DNA of 38,096 nt from Ceratorhiza oryzae-sativae (taxonomy: Eukaryota > Basidiomycota > Agaricomycetes > Cantharellales > Ceratobasidiaceae): contig JARWMV010000135.1 in assembly GCA_030998015.1 (NCBI GenBank), positions 1 through 38,096 of the forward strand, in the 5' to 3' direction. Below are positions 1 to 11,493 of this stretch, piece by piece (positions within the stretch are counted from its first letter, which is position 1; every line of letters begins with the position of its first letter). The position numbers and the translations under genes were made by a program. The notes beneath the pieces were generated by a model. It ran no database searches and was not told the DNA's origin. It was given only the letters and a program-made list of their open reading frames with translations.

Positions 1-1480
1 AGAACCGGAAAATTACTCCGGAGCGCGGGCGAGCTATTCTCGACAAGATTGCCCCACGATCTGTCCAGCTAAAGGCATATTTCCATAGCCATCAGTATCG
101 TAAACGCTCGGCTAATACCGCATCGTAGATTGGAGCACAAGTCATGTGCACCAAGGTTCGGCACTCTACACTCCAGCAAATCTTTACCCTAATGGTGTAT
201 TAGAATCTAGGTGGCCCCGCTCGACTTGTGAACGGATCGATAGGGAAGGTGGTGGATTTCATGATCCCAATAGAGGCACGCAATTCTCAGAAGACAGTCA
301 GAGAGGAAACTTCTCATTACCCGTATACGTCCATATTGGGAGATCTCGAGCCGGACCGAACGCTGGACCCCGCCACCCTTCAGAAATCTCCGGGGACTCT
401 TCACCATCAATACGAAATGACCAAGTGGCCAGTTGTGGAGTACATAGGAGGATACCGGATTTTAATGGGACCAGTAGAGTTTACTTCTGAGAGGATTACG
501 GATGGCGAAATACAACGAGTCGCCACCAGGTATCACGTCAGGAATTTGGGAACCGGAGCGGCGCTGACAAGAGGAGTTTAGGTCCCACTGATCCTCGCTT
601 GGGCCATGACGGTAGTGTTATATTTTCGTCAACGGAATAGCGAGACATCTAATGGTGAACTAGATACACAAATCCCAAGGGCAGACGTTGGATCGCGTCA
701 AGATTGATCTTCGAGGTACATTTGAAACAGGTCAAGGTGCGGTTTCGTTGTTGAACTTCACACGGCTATTAAAATGTGCATATAGCATACGTCGCGTTGT
801 CGCGTTGTACGTCTCTCGAAGGCTTAGAAGTGTACAACTTCCACTCTGGGGTTGTGATGGCTAATCCGAGGTGCGTTACATGACCCCCAAGGACTTGGCT
901 TTGCTAAAGGGTCATTTCAGGGTGATGAGGTGGTCAGGGTTAGCGACGTCTTATCTAGACTCAAACTCCTTGTGGCGCAATTCATCACCCAAAGAGCATT
1001 CTCAGCAAATCCGGCGCTCGGAGAACCACTACGAGAGTCTCCGAACACCCTTGAAGCGCAGAGTCACAAACACACAGTGGAGTGATGACGACGAGGAAAA
1101 CATTGCCATACGGATGTACCATTCGCCATGACTAGCTTATTTTATTAGTACCGCCCACCACACTGAAAAGTTAGCTCTTAGTCCTGCCGGTCATTTGATG
1201 AATATTTTCCCAATGTACCCTGGTGGACTAGGGGGGTAGCTGGGGGTGTGCGCTCCGTAGTGTAATCACATCGCTTTCCACCACCTCACACACACGTCTT
1301 CGCTGGTTGTGCTGGACAGCCACACTCAAATTGAAGTTGCTTTTGAATGACACGTTAATCTACAATATGCATATGTAAACACTCGCAGCCCCGTTAAGAC
1401 TTCATCTCCGGGATGACACTCGACATCACAGCAAATTAATTACCCTATCACAGGACCATCGGAGCTATTACTGTGATTCT
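1..1480. other. No confident gene; decayed or intergenic sequence
   Basis: Two modest open frames lie here on the plus strand, about 228-581 and 871-1131. Neither has a recognisable domain, a good start context or convincing splice partners. The first contains a stretch around 430-480 reading VVEYIGGYRILMGPV that looks protein-like, so it could be a remnant of a gene or mobile element entering from the left edge. No RNA gene or repeat was seen. Confidence 0.4.
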
Positions 1481-4400
1481 CTATACAACATTATTGTCGC
1501 CTTGATGGGTATCTGGTTTAGTCTCCTGGATCACCGTGACCGCGACTTCTGTTATAGGCCCGCTCAGAGCGAACCTTGAGTCAAGTCCTGCCGTCGATTC
1601 CGCAAAGTCCCGCTCTTCAGCAGAGTCATAGGTCGCGCCTGCTGAGCCTGTCGAGCCCGATCCGGGCGATGGGGTATTGTTGTTTGTGAATGGGTCATCA
1701 TCGGGATCTTCCGAACCCTGGGATCGATATTGAACATTGGGATCATACGCTGATACGGGGACAAGGGTGTCAAATGTCGATTCTTCGAATGAAGGCAGTT
1801 CGGTGTCGATTGGAGAATTAGCTCGCACAACCGGCTCGGAGGATACGTCTATGGGCTTCGATTCGGTGGGGATGGCCGGGGAGTCGTTGACAGAACTAAT
1901 ACGTGCGCGGACCTTATTGGTTGCCGCGTTGGGTTCAGCGCCTCGTCTACGGTAGAACAAAAGGTAGGCATTGGCATTCTTGAAGGGGAAACGGCATCAA
2001 TCTAGGCCGGGATGGCGTAATTAGAGGACAACTTACCACCGATTCCTCAGCGGATGACCTGCTGACATAGCTATCGTCGAAATGGTACCATTCACTGTCC
2101 GATGGATTTTTTGCGTAAGCACGGTAATGGCCACCTCCTAATCCTCCCATATGTTCATCTACCGCGAATAAATCATAGATGTAGTCGGCCTCTGAGCCCT
2201 CTCCTTCGGTTCCTACCACCCCTACACGCCGCCCTAGATCTAAACCATCAATCGGGAATTCCACAAGCGCGTCGATCTTGTCCCGCATTGCGCGTGCGTT
2301 CGAGAAGCGTTTGAGATGAACCACGAGAATGTCTGGCACAGACCATAGCTCAAATTTCTTGGTCGCTTGTTGATGCTTTTTGCACCGAGGACAGTACCAT
2401 AGGTCATCTTCTCCCAACTTCTCCTCCTTGGTAAATTCATCCAAGCAGTCTTCGACATCGATAGCCTGTTTCCCTGAACGAGATTTGGTTTGGGCTGCAC
2501 GAAGAGCTGCAACCTCGGGGTGGACGAATGGCTCCCACCGATCAAACAAGCTGTCCTCTGATGAAAAGAACAGGTCCACAAAAGTTGGTTGCCACTGGCA
2601 GATGAGGGCGTCTGATGCTTTGATCAGCGGCCTGGCAGGAATGGATCTCTGCCTTTTGGGAGGGCAGCTATGTTCGTCCTCGCCCTCGCTTTCGATGTCC
2701 GATACCCGCGGTTCGCGCGTCGACCAATCTACGAACCTAGCCATCGTCGGATTCAAGTTGAACCCTGTTTCCATCGCTGTGGCCGTTCCCGAGTTGTAAA
2801 TCTTGAGTTCGAATAGATCGTCCTGAGGACCAAGAACCTCGAAAGGGTTCTCCTCCTCTTCGACGTCTTTTGATGGCAGGACGGACTCGGAACTGATCGT
2901 TGGAGCAAGTTCGGATGTCATAGTTGGGGCAATGTCCGATGCCAGAGTCTCACTGACTTCCGAGTGTGACGCATCGATCATATCGACGTCGGCCGGGGAG
3001 GGTGCAGGTATGATAGCCACCTCGGGTTCCTCGCCCGTGTCATCGACGCGGATCTCGGTTACGCTCTCCTGCCCTTCCACCTGTCCGACAGGTTCAATAT
3101 TCGCCACCACCTCCTCCAGCTCGGTCTCAGGCTGGACCTCATTCCTCGCACCACGGTATTTCCACAAATTGGCCCGGAGTCTTGTCCACCGCTGAACCCG
3201 GTCAACGACAGCACGGTAAATCGCCTGGCGGGAGCACGCCTCAGCCGGCGTGAGCATAACCAAGAATGGGACACCAAACGCTGCTCGATTCGTGTGCGTG
3301 TGGAACACGGGTAGGACGAAAGGCGCGTCGGGATCGGGTTTGGGGGCAGTGAGCTTGCTGAACTTGTTGAAGTGGGTTGGGGTCGGCTTGGCCGCGGATT
3401 TGACTGGAATAGGAAGCTCGTAAATGACTAGAACGTCTTTCTCGGCAAGATCGGTCAAGTTCATATAGTCTTCGTAGTATTTATAGAATTTGTGTGACCA
3501 GACTTCTGCAGCGAGGAGCTGCAAGCTATGAGAGAAATGCCGTGCAATCGGATGCTTTACTCACGTTGTCCGGATCCACGTTGAACCAGCGCCCAAACAA
3601 CTTCTTGAGGTGCCCGTAACTCGAGTCCTTCGGAACCTCAATCTGAACCGCCAGGGGTGGTTTGTTGGCGTCCCAGGGGACGTAATGGATCGTGTGTCGC
3701 CAGGTTTTTGTGATGGGGAGCGGGAGAGTGAGGTACATGAATGGGTCAAATGTGATCGATACCTGTGTCACTTGGTAAGCTTAGATCAAGCGATGATTCG
3801 GACGGGCGTACCTTGGCACATTCGGGGCACACCAGGGTGCTTTTATACATTCCCTGGAATAAGTCGACGATGATACTGTCGTTTCGTCGCTTGTAGCCTT
3901 CCCATGTCTCTCTCGCAAGTCTGGCTTCGACTTCACGCCCTCCTCCGTCTTCCGGCCACTCAGGTTTTTCGACGTATGGCTTCTTGAGCACTCGGTTAAG
4001 GTCTTCATGAAGACCGTCGAGCAGGAAGCCAAGGAATTCCTGGGTATCGTGTTGTTGGTATCCAGAGAACGCGGGTGCGAATCGACCGAGTGTTTGCTTG
4101 AACTCACGAGGGGCGTAGGAGGAAGACGAGGAGCTGCCGCCAAACCCCCAGGACGAGTACCCGCGCTCTTGTTTAGGCGGAGCAACACCTGATCCGGGGT
4201 AGAGGTGATGCAACAGGGCACCAAACGCATTGGCGATCTGGCCTTGCATGCCGAGTGGATTGTCGGGGTTGAGTTCGTGCCGATAGAGCCCAGAGAGGAA
4301 GTAATCGTCTAGCTCAGGGATGTGAGCGAGACATTGTAGGGCAGAATTCATGAAGCAAGTGTTTCCGCTTTGGGAACGTTAGCCGCGAGCAAACACGAAG

Positions 4401-5622
4401 ACAGAACACGCACAGATTTTGGAGGCCCATCGTCCCACGTTGCACAGCTGGAACTGGGCTCTTTCCCCTGAAGGACAACCCCGAGAACGCACTTTTACGA
4501 GGGGGCTGCAGGGTATCTGGGCTCTGGGTCACGTTTGCTGCATGTCGGTTTTGCATGTTCCCAATCCAATCGGTGTTCCGTGAAAAAAGAGGTTCGTCAG
4601 TGTCGGCATCGGCGTCTGTATCCGCTGGGAGGGTGACGGCCTCGGCATCGAGTTGCCATTGGCCGGAGATTTGGGTCTCCACAACAAGGATGTCGCTGAT
4701 TTTGACAAAATCGCTAATAGGGGTTTTCGAGTCGAGGGGGATGGGTACGAGAGTCCCGCGTTCAATGTCGGAAGCGCGAATGCCGTTTGTAGTGGATGTT
4801 TGTGAGGGAACGTTCCAGACACGATAGGGCTTGTCGGTGGGGAGTTGGAGGGCGGCAGCAGCTCGGGCGGCAAGCACAGAAAGATGCAAGAGGGAGGAGA
4901 TTTCGACGCGGGATGCCGAGGTGGGGGTCATCGTATTTTGAGAAAGAAGGGGGTAGACACGGAAGACGGGAGGATACACTTCTACGCGTAGCTCGGCGGG
5001 GGCATAGGCTATGACTTCGCGAGGGAGAGATGTGGCGGGCTTGCCGTACCTGTGGATAGTTGAGCCCTCGCGATGGAGACACAAAGACCACCTACCACTC
5101 CGTGAACTTTTGCCATGCAGCCTCAGGAACGAGGGCGTAGTCCTCGCCCAAGGCGAGGTCTGGATGGAGCCCCCCGGCGTTGGCATCGATGAGGGCCGAG
5201 TTGTCGACTGGGCCGATAGTTTGCTCGCTGGGCCCGGGCAGGCCATCGCCACTCCCGATGGAGGCTCTCTCCCACTGGCGCATCCACTGTCTGTCCACGA
5301 CATACCATATCGCGCCGAGCTCGAGCGGCATCTTTTCGAGGTTGGCGATCATCTGGTACCGTTCCTGCCCCGTCAGCACCCCATCGCCCACCGGCTCGTC
5401 CAGCGCGGCTATTGAAGAGAGCCCGATGTCCGCCTCGCCACCCTCTTCCTGGAGTCTCATGTAGTGCTCGATGTCATCGTCGTGGTGGCCGCCGGCACCA
5501 ATGTCCTCCTCGACAACCTCAGAGTTGGCTCGCTTCGGCGACATGCTGCCCGATGCGCCGGTGTCGCTCCGCGCGCGTTTGAGGCTCGGTTGGTGCGGTG
5601 ATCCAGGGCTGCTCTCGACCAT
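1481..5622 (-). CDS. Ubiquitin carboxyl-terminal hydrolase (USP4/11/15-Ubp12 type)
   Basis: Cysteine protease predicted to remove ubiquitin from proteins in cytoplasm or nucleus. Six exons: 5622-5096, 5049-4414, 4367-3812, 3762-3565, 3518-2037, 1978-1481; the sum is 3897 nt (1298 aa) in frame, with introns of 46-58 nt. A basic, acidic-patched N-terminus (LKRAR at 14-18) precedes a DUSP domain at about 85-200. The Cys box [15 protein letters not shown] places the nucleophile at Cys392. The His box [14 protein letters not shown] gives His1103, followed by WYHFDDS with the supporting Asp. A zinc ribbon is split between CPEC (568/571) and CPRC (1015/1018), as in the USP4/15 group. The catalytic halves are separated by an acidic, Ser/Glu-rich insert at about 765-925, and a long acidic tail follows the His box. 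It is divergent from the 81-aa gene across 115 bp. Family assignment is firm; the exact orthologue is inferred. Confidence 0.95.
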
Positions 5623-5737
5623 CGAGATGGGGGTGACGCGTCGGCGGTGTCGGATGGGGAGACAGCAGAGCCCGACAAACCTCAGGTAAGCGTTATGTCA
5701 TCGGCCGCGTGCCAATTACGGACAAGACTTTTCAGCC
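5623..5737. promoter_or_regulatory. Compact bidirectional promoter/5' UTR interval
   Basis: 115 bp separate the start codons of the ubiquitin hydrolase (minus) and the 81-aa gene (plus). On the plus side a likely 5'-UTR intron runs from 5686 (GTAAGC) to 5735 (TTTTCAG), ending two bases before the start codon. Shared control is inferred from the spacing. Confidence 0.5.
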
Positions 5738-6042
5738 ATGGCCGCCCAACAGGGGAGACGACCCCTCCCCCAGCTCGATGACCCCGAGCCCTTGTTTCCC
5801 AGCGATGACAACTTGCGAAACGTCTACCAGCAGTTACTAGCCCTTCAGGATCGCCACCGGAACAGAAATCTCGTTAAGGTTAGGTTTTTGGGCTGGATGA
5901 TGGTTCTCGCACCGTCTCTGGAAGGACAACATTACAGCGGTTTGCAAAAGTGATTGCACTTGGCGCTTGTGCATACACTTGTTTGGGCCGCAAACAGCCC
6001 CGGCACTTTTCGGTCATATATCTGTATATACGCAGCGAATAA
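5738..6042 (+). CDS. Small protein of unknown function, 81 aa
   Basis: Two exons, 5738-5878 and 5938-6042, joined across a 59-bp intron (GTTAGG...TTACAG), give an 81-aa protein in frame. The start is in GCCATGG context, directly after a probable 5'-UTR intron. The N-terminal half is charged and Pro/Gln-rich (PLPQLDDPEPLFPSDD, then LRNVYQQLLALQDRH, probably helical). The second exon has a short hydrophobic stretch (KVIALGACAYTCLG). An AATAAA signal overlaps the stop codon. I do not recognise the family. If the intron is not spliced, the frame closes at 5953 as a 71-aa product. A position head-to-head with the hydrolase suggests a real, possibly co-expressed gene, but transcript evidence is needed to be sure. 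Confidence 0.5.
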
Positions 6043-6533
6043 ATAAAACAAAAATACAAACTCACATTTAAGATGCCGGCGCAGGTGCAAGCGCAAAAAC
6101 CGGCTCGCGAATCAATCGATTAGAGCTCAATCGACACAGCATAAATGGCTGGTCGATTTTCACACTTTTCAGTCAGTACTCGTCAGCGAGACCACCTAAA
6201 GGCCCGTGCAGGGTATCGTTCGAGTCGCCCGTGCAAAGCGCAGGTGCCTGAGCAGATTTTCGGCCGCAAAAGTCGCTGTATCGAGCCGACTTGCTAAAAT
6301 CGACGTCTAAACGACTTTGCTGTCGCTGTGGGCTTGTTTCTAATCGTATCAGCCGGTTTTTGATATCGTTCGATTCGTAAGAGCGAGCCGCAGGTGCCTG
6401 CATTGTTATTTTGAGCACAAAATGGCTCTATGAGCGCAGGTTGAGCTGCGACTCTACATTTGCAAATTATAATCTGTTTAAGCGCCGGAAAACTTTTCCG
6501 TTCATGCCGTTTGTTCTCCAATTGACCATCTCC
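6043..6533. other. Intergenic, with short dispersed direct repeats
   Basis: No gene seen. A short motif around GCAGGTGCCTG recurs near 6239 and 6390, with a shorter relative (GCGCAGGTGCAAGC) near 6078. The first two are each preceded by a TATCGTTCGA box (near 6215 and 6363), giving two degenerate ~35-bp repeats about 150 bp apart. This could be the end of an eroded transposon. Confidence 0.3.
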
Positions 6534-6790
6534 ATGCCTCACCATAGAACCCGCCCATGGTCTCAAGATGCTCGGGATATTGTCATATGGATGTCTAGAT
6601 TCTTTTCTCGTCCTAAAATCGCCTTTTACACACAAATATCACTCAGGACTGTTCAATCCATCCTTGGACACTACCATTGCACTGGCCTGAATACTCCCCT
6701 CCGAAGGAATAGAAATCTCCTTGGAAGGTGTAGGGTTCTTACCCTACATGATATGCAGGTATGTCATCAACCTAGCTATCGCATTTTCTA
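6534..6790 (+). pseudogene. Tc1/mariner-type transposase N-terminal fragment
   Basis: Translation from the ATG at 6534 gives a ~72-residue segment that reads as a fungal Tc1-like (DDE_3) transposase N-terminus. It has a helix-turn-helix with MSRFFSRPKIAFYTQISLRT, then TVQSILGHYHCTG, then a basic linker RNRNLLGRCRVLTLHDMQ. A canonical intron appears to begin right after DMQ (GTATGT at about 6759) and reach an acceptor near 6790. The following exon is missing: the 653-bp repeat starts there instead. The catalytic DDE domain is absent, so this is a truncated, non-autonomous remnant. Assignment rests on motif recognition, not on a search. Confidence 0.6.
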
Positions 6791-6794
6791 GGCT

Positions 6795-7447
6795 GAGCGA
6801 GGAGGCGTGAGTGCGAGCGGAGCGAGCACGAGCGGCGACGAGCGGAAGAAAGGCTAAGAACTCCTAGGTAATCACCCGGGAGAGACTTTCGTAGATACTC
6901 ATCAGAGCCCTTCCACTGTGTCTTTTTATGCCGTGGCAGACGAACATGCCACGTCACTGGCGTGAGAAACGCCAAGGGAAGAAGACTTAACCGAACAAAG
7001 GAGAAGAACAGCTGACTGATCCTGACCGCATGGTAACCGTCCATGTAATCACTCCTCCACACAACTGGCCAATCAGGGGGAGACACCTGACTAACGCCAA
7101 GAACCATCAAGGTCCGAACCGAGCTGATCCGTGTGAAGCCGAGGCTCCCACGGACTCGGTGATCCGAGGATCAACCGGCCGAGGGCTCAACTCAGCTCCA
7201 CCCAGACCCTGCCCAGGGGACCCTGAGGTTCTCAAAGCGCCAGAACAGGTGCTCAGACCCTGAGGACCGAGAAGTGCCTGACTAAGTGACCAGGGATTTG
7301 TAATATACCCTGAGTCACGTGACACTTAGTCAGCTAGAGAGTAAAGGACAAGTCATCCAAGATGACTAATCCTCCCTTAACCATTACCTAATCTGGTTAG
7401 GACTAAAGTTAGGTTAAGTTCGGTTAGGTTGTGTTAGGGGTTGGGTT
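6795..7447. repeat. 653-bp repeat, copy 1 of a direct pair
   Basis: This block recurs at 7605-8259 with roughly 97% identity (about 20 differences by eye, mostly transitions). It starts at GAGCGAGGAG, carries a GC-rich purine tract with repeated CGAGCGG, and ends in a run of GGTTAGG-like steps. A 112-codon minus frame across 6772-7110 is preserved in both copies, but it has low-complexity Arg/Ser composition and may be fortuitous. No terminal inverted repeats, TG...CA ends or target duplication were found, so the element class is unknown. Confidence 0.8.
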
Positions 7448-7604
7448 TGAACCAACTCTATCACAAACTTGTCTAATGCAATGGAGGATCTGTGTCAAGA
7501 TCCTCCCATACACGATTGAAGATGTATTCTGGTAAGCCAAAACGTTCATCCTCATTGTACGCTAGTACTATTTTTCGTTAGGTTAGGTTAGGTTAGGTTA
7601 GGTG
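7448..7604. repeat. 157-bp spacer between the repeat copies, ending in a TTAGG tract
   Basis: Unique sequence followed at about 7578-7602 by five uninterrupted TTAGG steps that run directly into copy 2. The fungal telomere unit is normally TTAGGG, so this is not a clean telomeric tract. No coding potential seen. Confidence 0.7.
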
Positions 7605-8259
7605 GAGCGAGGAGACGTGAGTGCGAGCGGAGCGAGCACGAGCGGCGACGAGCGGAAGAAAGGCTAAGAACTCCTAGGTAAACACCCGGGAGAGACTTTC
7701 GTAGATACTCATCAGAGCCCTTCCACTGTGTCTTTTTATGCCGTGGCAGACGAGCATGCCACGTCACTGGCGTGAGAAACGCCAAGGGAAGAAGACTTAA
7801 CCGAACAAGGGAGAAGAACAGCTGACTGATCCTGACCGCATGGTAACCGTCCATGTGATTACTCCTCCACACGACTGGCCAATCAGGGGGAGACACCTGA
7901 CTAACGCCAAGAACCATCAAGGTCCGAACCGAGCTGATCCGTGTGAAGCCGAGGCTCTCACGGACTCGGCGATCCGAGGATCAACCGGCCGAGGGCTCAA
8001 CTCAACTCCACCCAGACCCTGCCCGGGGAACCCTGAGGGTTCTCAAAGCGCCAGAACAGGCTCTCAGACCCTGAGGACCGAGAGGTGCCTGACTAAGTGA
8101 CCAGGGATTTGTAATATACCCTGAGTCACGTGACACTTAGTCAGCTAGAGAGTAAAGGACAAGTCATCCAAGATGACTAATCCTCCCTTAACCATTACCT
8201 AATCTGGTTAGGATTGAAGGTTAGGTTAAGTTCGGTTAGGTTGTGTTAGGGGTTGGGTT
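7605..8259. repeat. 653-bp repeat, copy 2 of a direct pair
   Basis: Second copy, offset by about 810 bp from copy 1 and two bases longer through small indels. It shares the purine-rich start and the GGTTAGG-rich end. High similarity in neighbouring copies indicates a recent local duplication or unequal exchange; an alternative is a pair of long terminal repeats around a very short interior. Confidence 0.8.
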
Positions 8260-8429
8260 GAGAGGGAAAGCTAGGTTGGGGATTAGGTATCAGAATTTTT
8301 GGGTATCACACAGCTAACATTCAAACCTGGCATGCACACATGGGTGCAGGAAAAAAGAAAGAAATTACAAATACAGCTTGAGACAAGTGCAACTATACTG
8401 TGTGTAATTGGAGCCACATGAAGTCACAC
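8260..8429. other. Junction between the repeat pair and the satellite
   Basis: No gene. A few more GGTTGGG/TTAGG-like steps give way to AT-rich sequence. The first recognisable but degenerate satellite features (a CACACAGAGG step) appear near 8420. Confidence 0.4.
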
Positions 8430-10675
8430 AGAGGTCTTGTGAAAAACCATTGAAAATTTAATATCCTGTTTACAAATATCTTGCATGAAGCAAAGCATGC
8501 ATACCAGGTATGCATACAGAACTGACAAGGAAAATCAATGTAAATGCAATATTTGATTTGATAATACCATGCATGAGGAGAAGCATATGTACCAGGTATG
8601 CACTTGGAGATCACACAGAAAATGAATGAAAATGCAATATTTGATTTGCAAATACCACACATGAGGATATGTGTGCGTACCAGGTACGCACTCAGAGATC
8701 ACACAGAAAATGAATGAAAATGCAATATTTCATTTGCAAATACCACACATGATAACAGGCATGCATACCAGGTACGCACACAAAGGTCACACAAAAAACG
8801 AATGAAAATGCAATATTTCATTTGCAAATACCACACATGAGGATATGTGTGCGTACCAGGTACGCACTCAGAGATCACACAGAAAATGAATGAAAATGCA
8901 ATATTTGATTTGCAAATACCACACATGAGGATATGTGTGCATACCAGGTACGCACACAAAGGTCACACAAAAAACGAATGAAAATGCAATATTTCATTTG
9001 CAAATACCACACATGAGGATATGTGTGCGTACCAGGTACGCACTCAGAGATCACACAGAAAATGAATGAAAATGCAATATTTGATTTGCAAATACCACAC
9101 ATGAGGATATGTGTGCATACCAGGTACGCACACAAAGGTCACACAAAAAACGAATGAAAATGCAATATTTCATTTGCAAATACCACACATGAGGATATGT
9201 GTGCGTACCAGGTACGCACTCAGAGGTCACACAGAAAATGAATGAAAATGCAATATTTGATTTGCAAATACCACACATGAGGATATGTGTGCATACCAGG
9301 TACGCACACAAAGGTCACACAAAAAACAAATGAAAATGCAATATTTGATTTGCAAATACCACACATGAGGATATGTGTGCGTACCAGGTACGCACTCAGA
9401 GGTCACACAGAAAATGAATGAAAATTCAATATTTGATTTGCAAATACCACACATGAGGACAGGCATGCGTACCAGGTACGCATCAGAGATCACACAGAAA
9501 ATGAATGAAAATGCAATATTTCATTTGCAAATACCACACATGAGGATATGTGTGCGTACCAGGTACGCACTCAGAGTCACACAGAAAATGAATGAAAATG
9601 CAATATTTGATTTGCAAATACCACACATGAGGATATGTGTGCATACCAGGTACGCACACAAAGGTCACACAAAAAACAAATGAAAATGCAATATTTGATT
9701 TGCAAATACCACACATGAGGATATGTGTGCGTACCAGGTACGCACTCAGAGGTCACACAGAAAATGAATGAAAATTCAATATTTGATTTGCAAATACCAC
9801 ACATGAGGACAGGCATGCGTACCAGGTACGCACTCAGAGATCACACAGAAAATGAATGAAAATGCAATATTTGATTTGCAAATACCACACATGAGGATAT
9901 GTGTGCATACCAGGTACGCACACAAAGGTCACACAAAAAACGAATGAAAATGCAATATTTCATTTGCAAATACCACACATGAGGATATGTGTGCGTACCA
10001 GGTACGCACTCAGAGGTCACACAGAAAATGAATGAAAATGCAATATTTGATTTGCAAATACCACACATGAGGATATGTGTGCATACCAGGTACGCACACA
10101 AAGGTCACAAAAAACAAATGAAAATGCAATATTTGATTTGCAAATACCACACATGAGGATATGTGTGCGTACCAGGTACGCACTCAGAGGTCACACAGAA
10201 AATGAATGAAAATTCAATATTTGATTTGCAAATACCACACATGAGGACAGGCATGCGTACCAGGTACGCACTCAGAGATCACACAGAAAATGAATGAAAA
10301 TGCAATATTTCATTTGCAAATACCACACATGAGGATATGTGTGCGTACCAGGTACGCACTCAGAGATCACACAGAAAATGAATGAAAATGCAATATTTCA
10401 TTTGCAAATACCACACATGAGGATATGTGTGCATACCAGGTACGCACAAAGGTCACACAAAAAACGAATGAAAATGCAATATTTCATTTGCAAATACCAC
10501 ACATGAGGATATGTGTGCGTACCAGGTACGCACTCAGAGGTCACACAGAAAATGAATGAAAATTCAATATTTGATTTGCAAATACCACACATGAGGACAG
10601 GCATGCGTACCAGGTACGCACTCAGAGATCACACAGAAAATGAATAAAAATTTAATATTCTATTTTCAAATTCCA
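8430..10675. repeat. 88-bp tandem satellite, about 25 units
   Basis: The ACCAGGTA core recurs about every 88 bp, from near 8504 to 10609. Each typical unit contains CACACAT-GAGGAT-ATGTGTG, an inverted repeat with a 6-bp loop, immediately followed by GCGTAC-CAG-GTACGC, a second inverted repeat with a 3-bp loop, and an AT-rich half (AATGCAATATTT, then CATTTGCAAATA or GATTTGCAAATA). Variants alternate: GCAT/CACAAAGG units, GCGT/CTCAGAG units, and a class with ACAGGCATGC that lost the first palindrome. Outer units (8430-8650, 10630-10675) are diverged while central ones are nearly identical, the usual mark of homogenisation by unequal exchange. Since 88 is not divisible by three, the open frames here only pass through successive phases and are not genes. 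Confidence 0.95.
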
Positions 10676-11191
10676 AACAATAGAGTAACATTCCTGTCTG
10701 CACAAGCCCAGGTCCAGGCACTTCTAAAGGTATGTTCTTGAGTGATGACACACAATTAAGAAGCTTGATGTAAACATATTGAAAATGTGCATTTTGTCCA
10801 ATTTTTGAGCAATCAGGTTAGAATTTCACAAAATGATGCTGGAAAGACTGTAGGAAATGGTCAAAACATCCATGTTGTGCATCCAAAAAATTTGGATGTT
10901 CCCAGCATACAGAGTCAGCCACTATGTTAGGCACAATTTATTAATTACATAGAACACTGTATACAACCTTGCTTATCTGCTACAAGTGCTCCAGTCTCCT
11001 ACTCCTTTATTATGCCTCAGGCCACCCATCTGTACTGTCTAACATGTTGCACCATGGGGCCCAGCCCTGAAACAACAGTAAATATATCTGATTAAAAAAA
11101 CCAATTCAGGGTGAGGTGCTGTGGTATTCCAGGACTGCATGGTCACCTCACACAGGTCACTATATATATGAACATGTCAAAAGAGAATTTA
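10676..11191. other. AT-rich flank between satellite and pogo element
   Basis: No gene or RNA seen. The last diverged satellite unit decays near 10675, and the sequence is unremarkable up to the TA target site at 11190-11191, where the pogo terminal repeat begins. Confidence 0.5.
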
Positions 11192-11493
11192 CAGTGGAAC
11201 CCCTCAGATACGTTCCCTGCAGATACAGTAAAGCACTTGATTTCGCTTCCTGTGATAATTTGAAATTTCGCCACTCGTTTCTGTGTGCTCACAGCCACTT
11301 TATTGTATGCACAGCAAGCGCAGTATCTGCAGTACACCAGTGCCAGATGATCTGCATGTATGCTATAGTAAATACATCGCATTATACCTCAGTTTGGATA
11401 TAATTCAAGCCTGATATGCACTATTTAAACAAGAAAACAGGATGAGCTGCATACAACTTTCTTAGTCTCTCCTTTGCCAACTAAAAATTAGCT

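Noticed and set aside
228..581. 117-codon plus frame near the left edge as a gene
   Set aside because: It begins at GTG rather than ATG, has no recognised domain and no clear exon partners; kept only as a possible remnant in the interval note.
6215..6400. tRNA-like or SINE promoter boxes (GTTCGAGTC-like B box)
   Set aside because: No matching A box at proper distance and no cloverleaf could be drawn; the motif is better described as part of a short degenerate repeat.
7578..7602. Telomere or interstitial telomere
   Set aside because: Only five TTAGG steps, whereas fungal telomeres are normally TTAGGG; the tract is embedded between repeat copies and is better explained as part of the element's low-complexity end.
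6772..7920. Pair of similar 110-112-codon minus frames inside the 653-bp repeat copies
   Set aside because: Their similarity follows from the DNA duplication. Composition is Arg/Ser low-complexity, there are no domain motifs, and the upstream ends fall inside repeat sequence.
8393..10604. Series of 68-102-codon frames on both strands repeating every 88-176 bp
   Set aside because: They are by-products of the satellite. The 88-bp unit is not a multiple of three, so frames simply run through successive phases; there is no start context, splice pattern or non-repeat coding sequence.
8430..10675. CRISPR-like array
   Set aside because: Repeats are contiguous 88-bp units without unique spacers, and the surrounding genes are eukaryotic with introns. 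This is a satellite.
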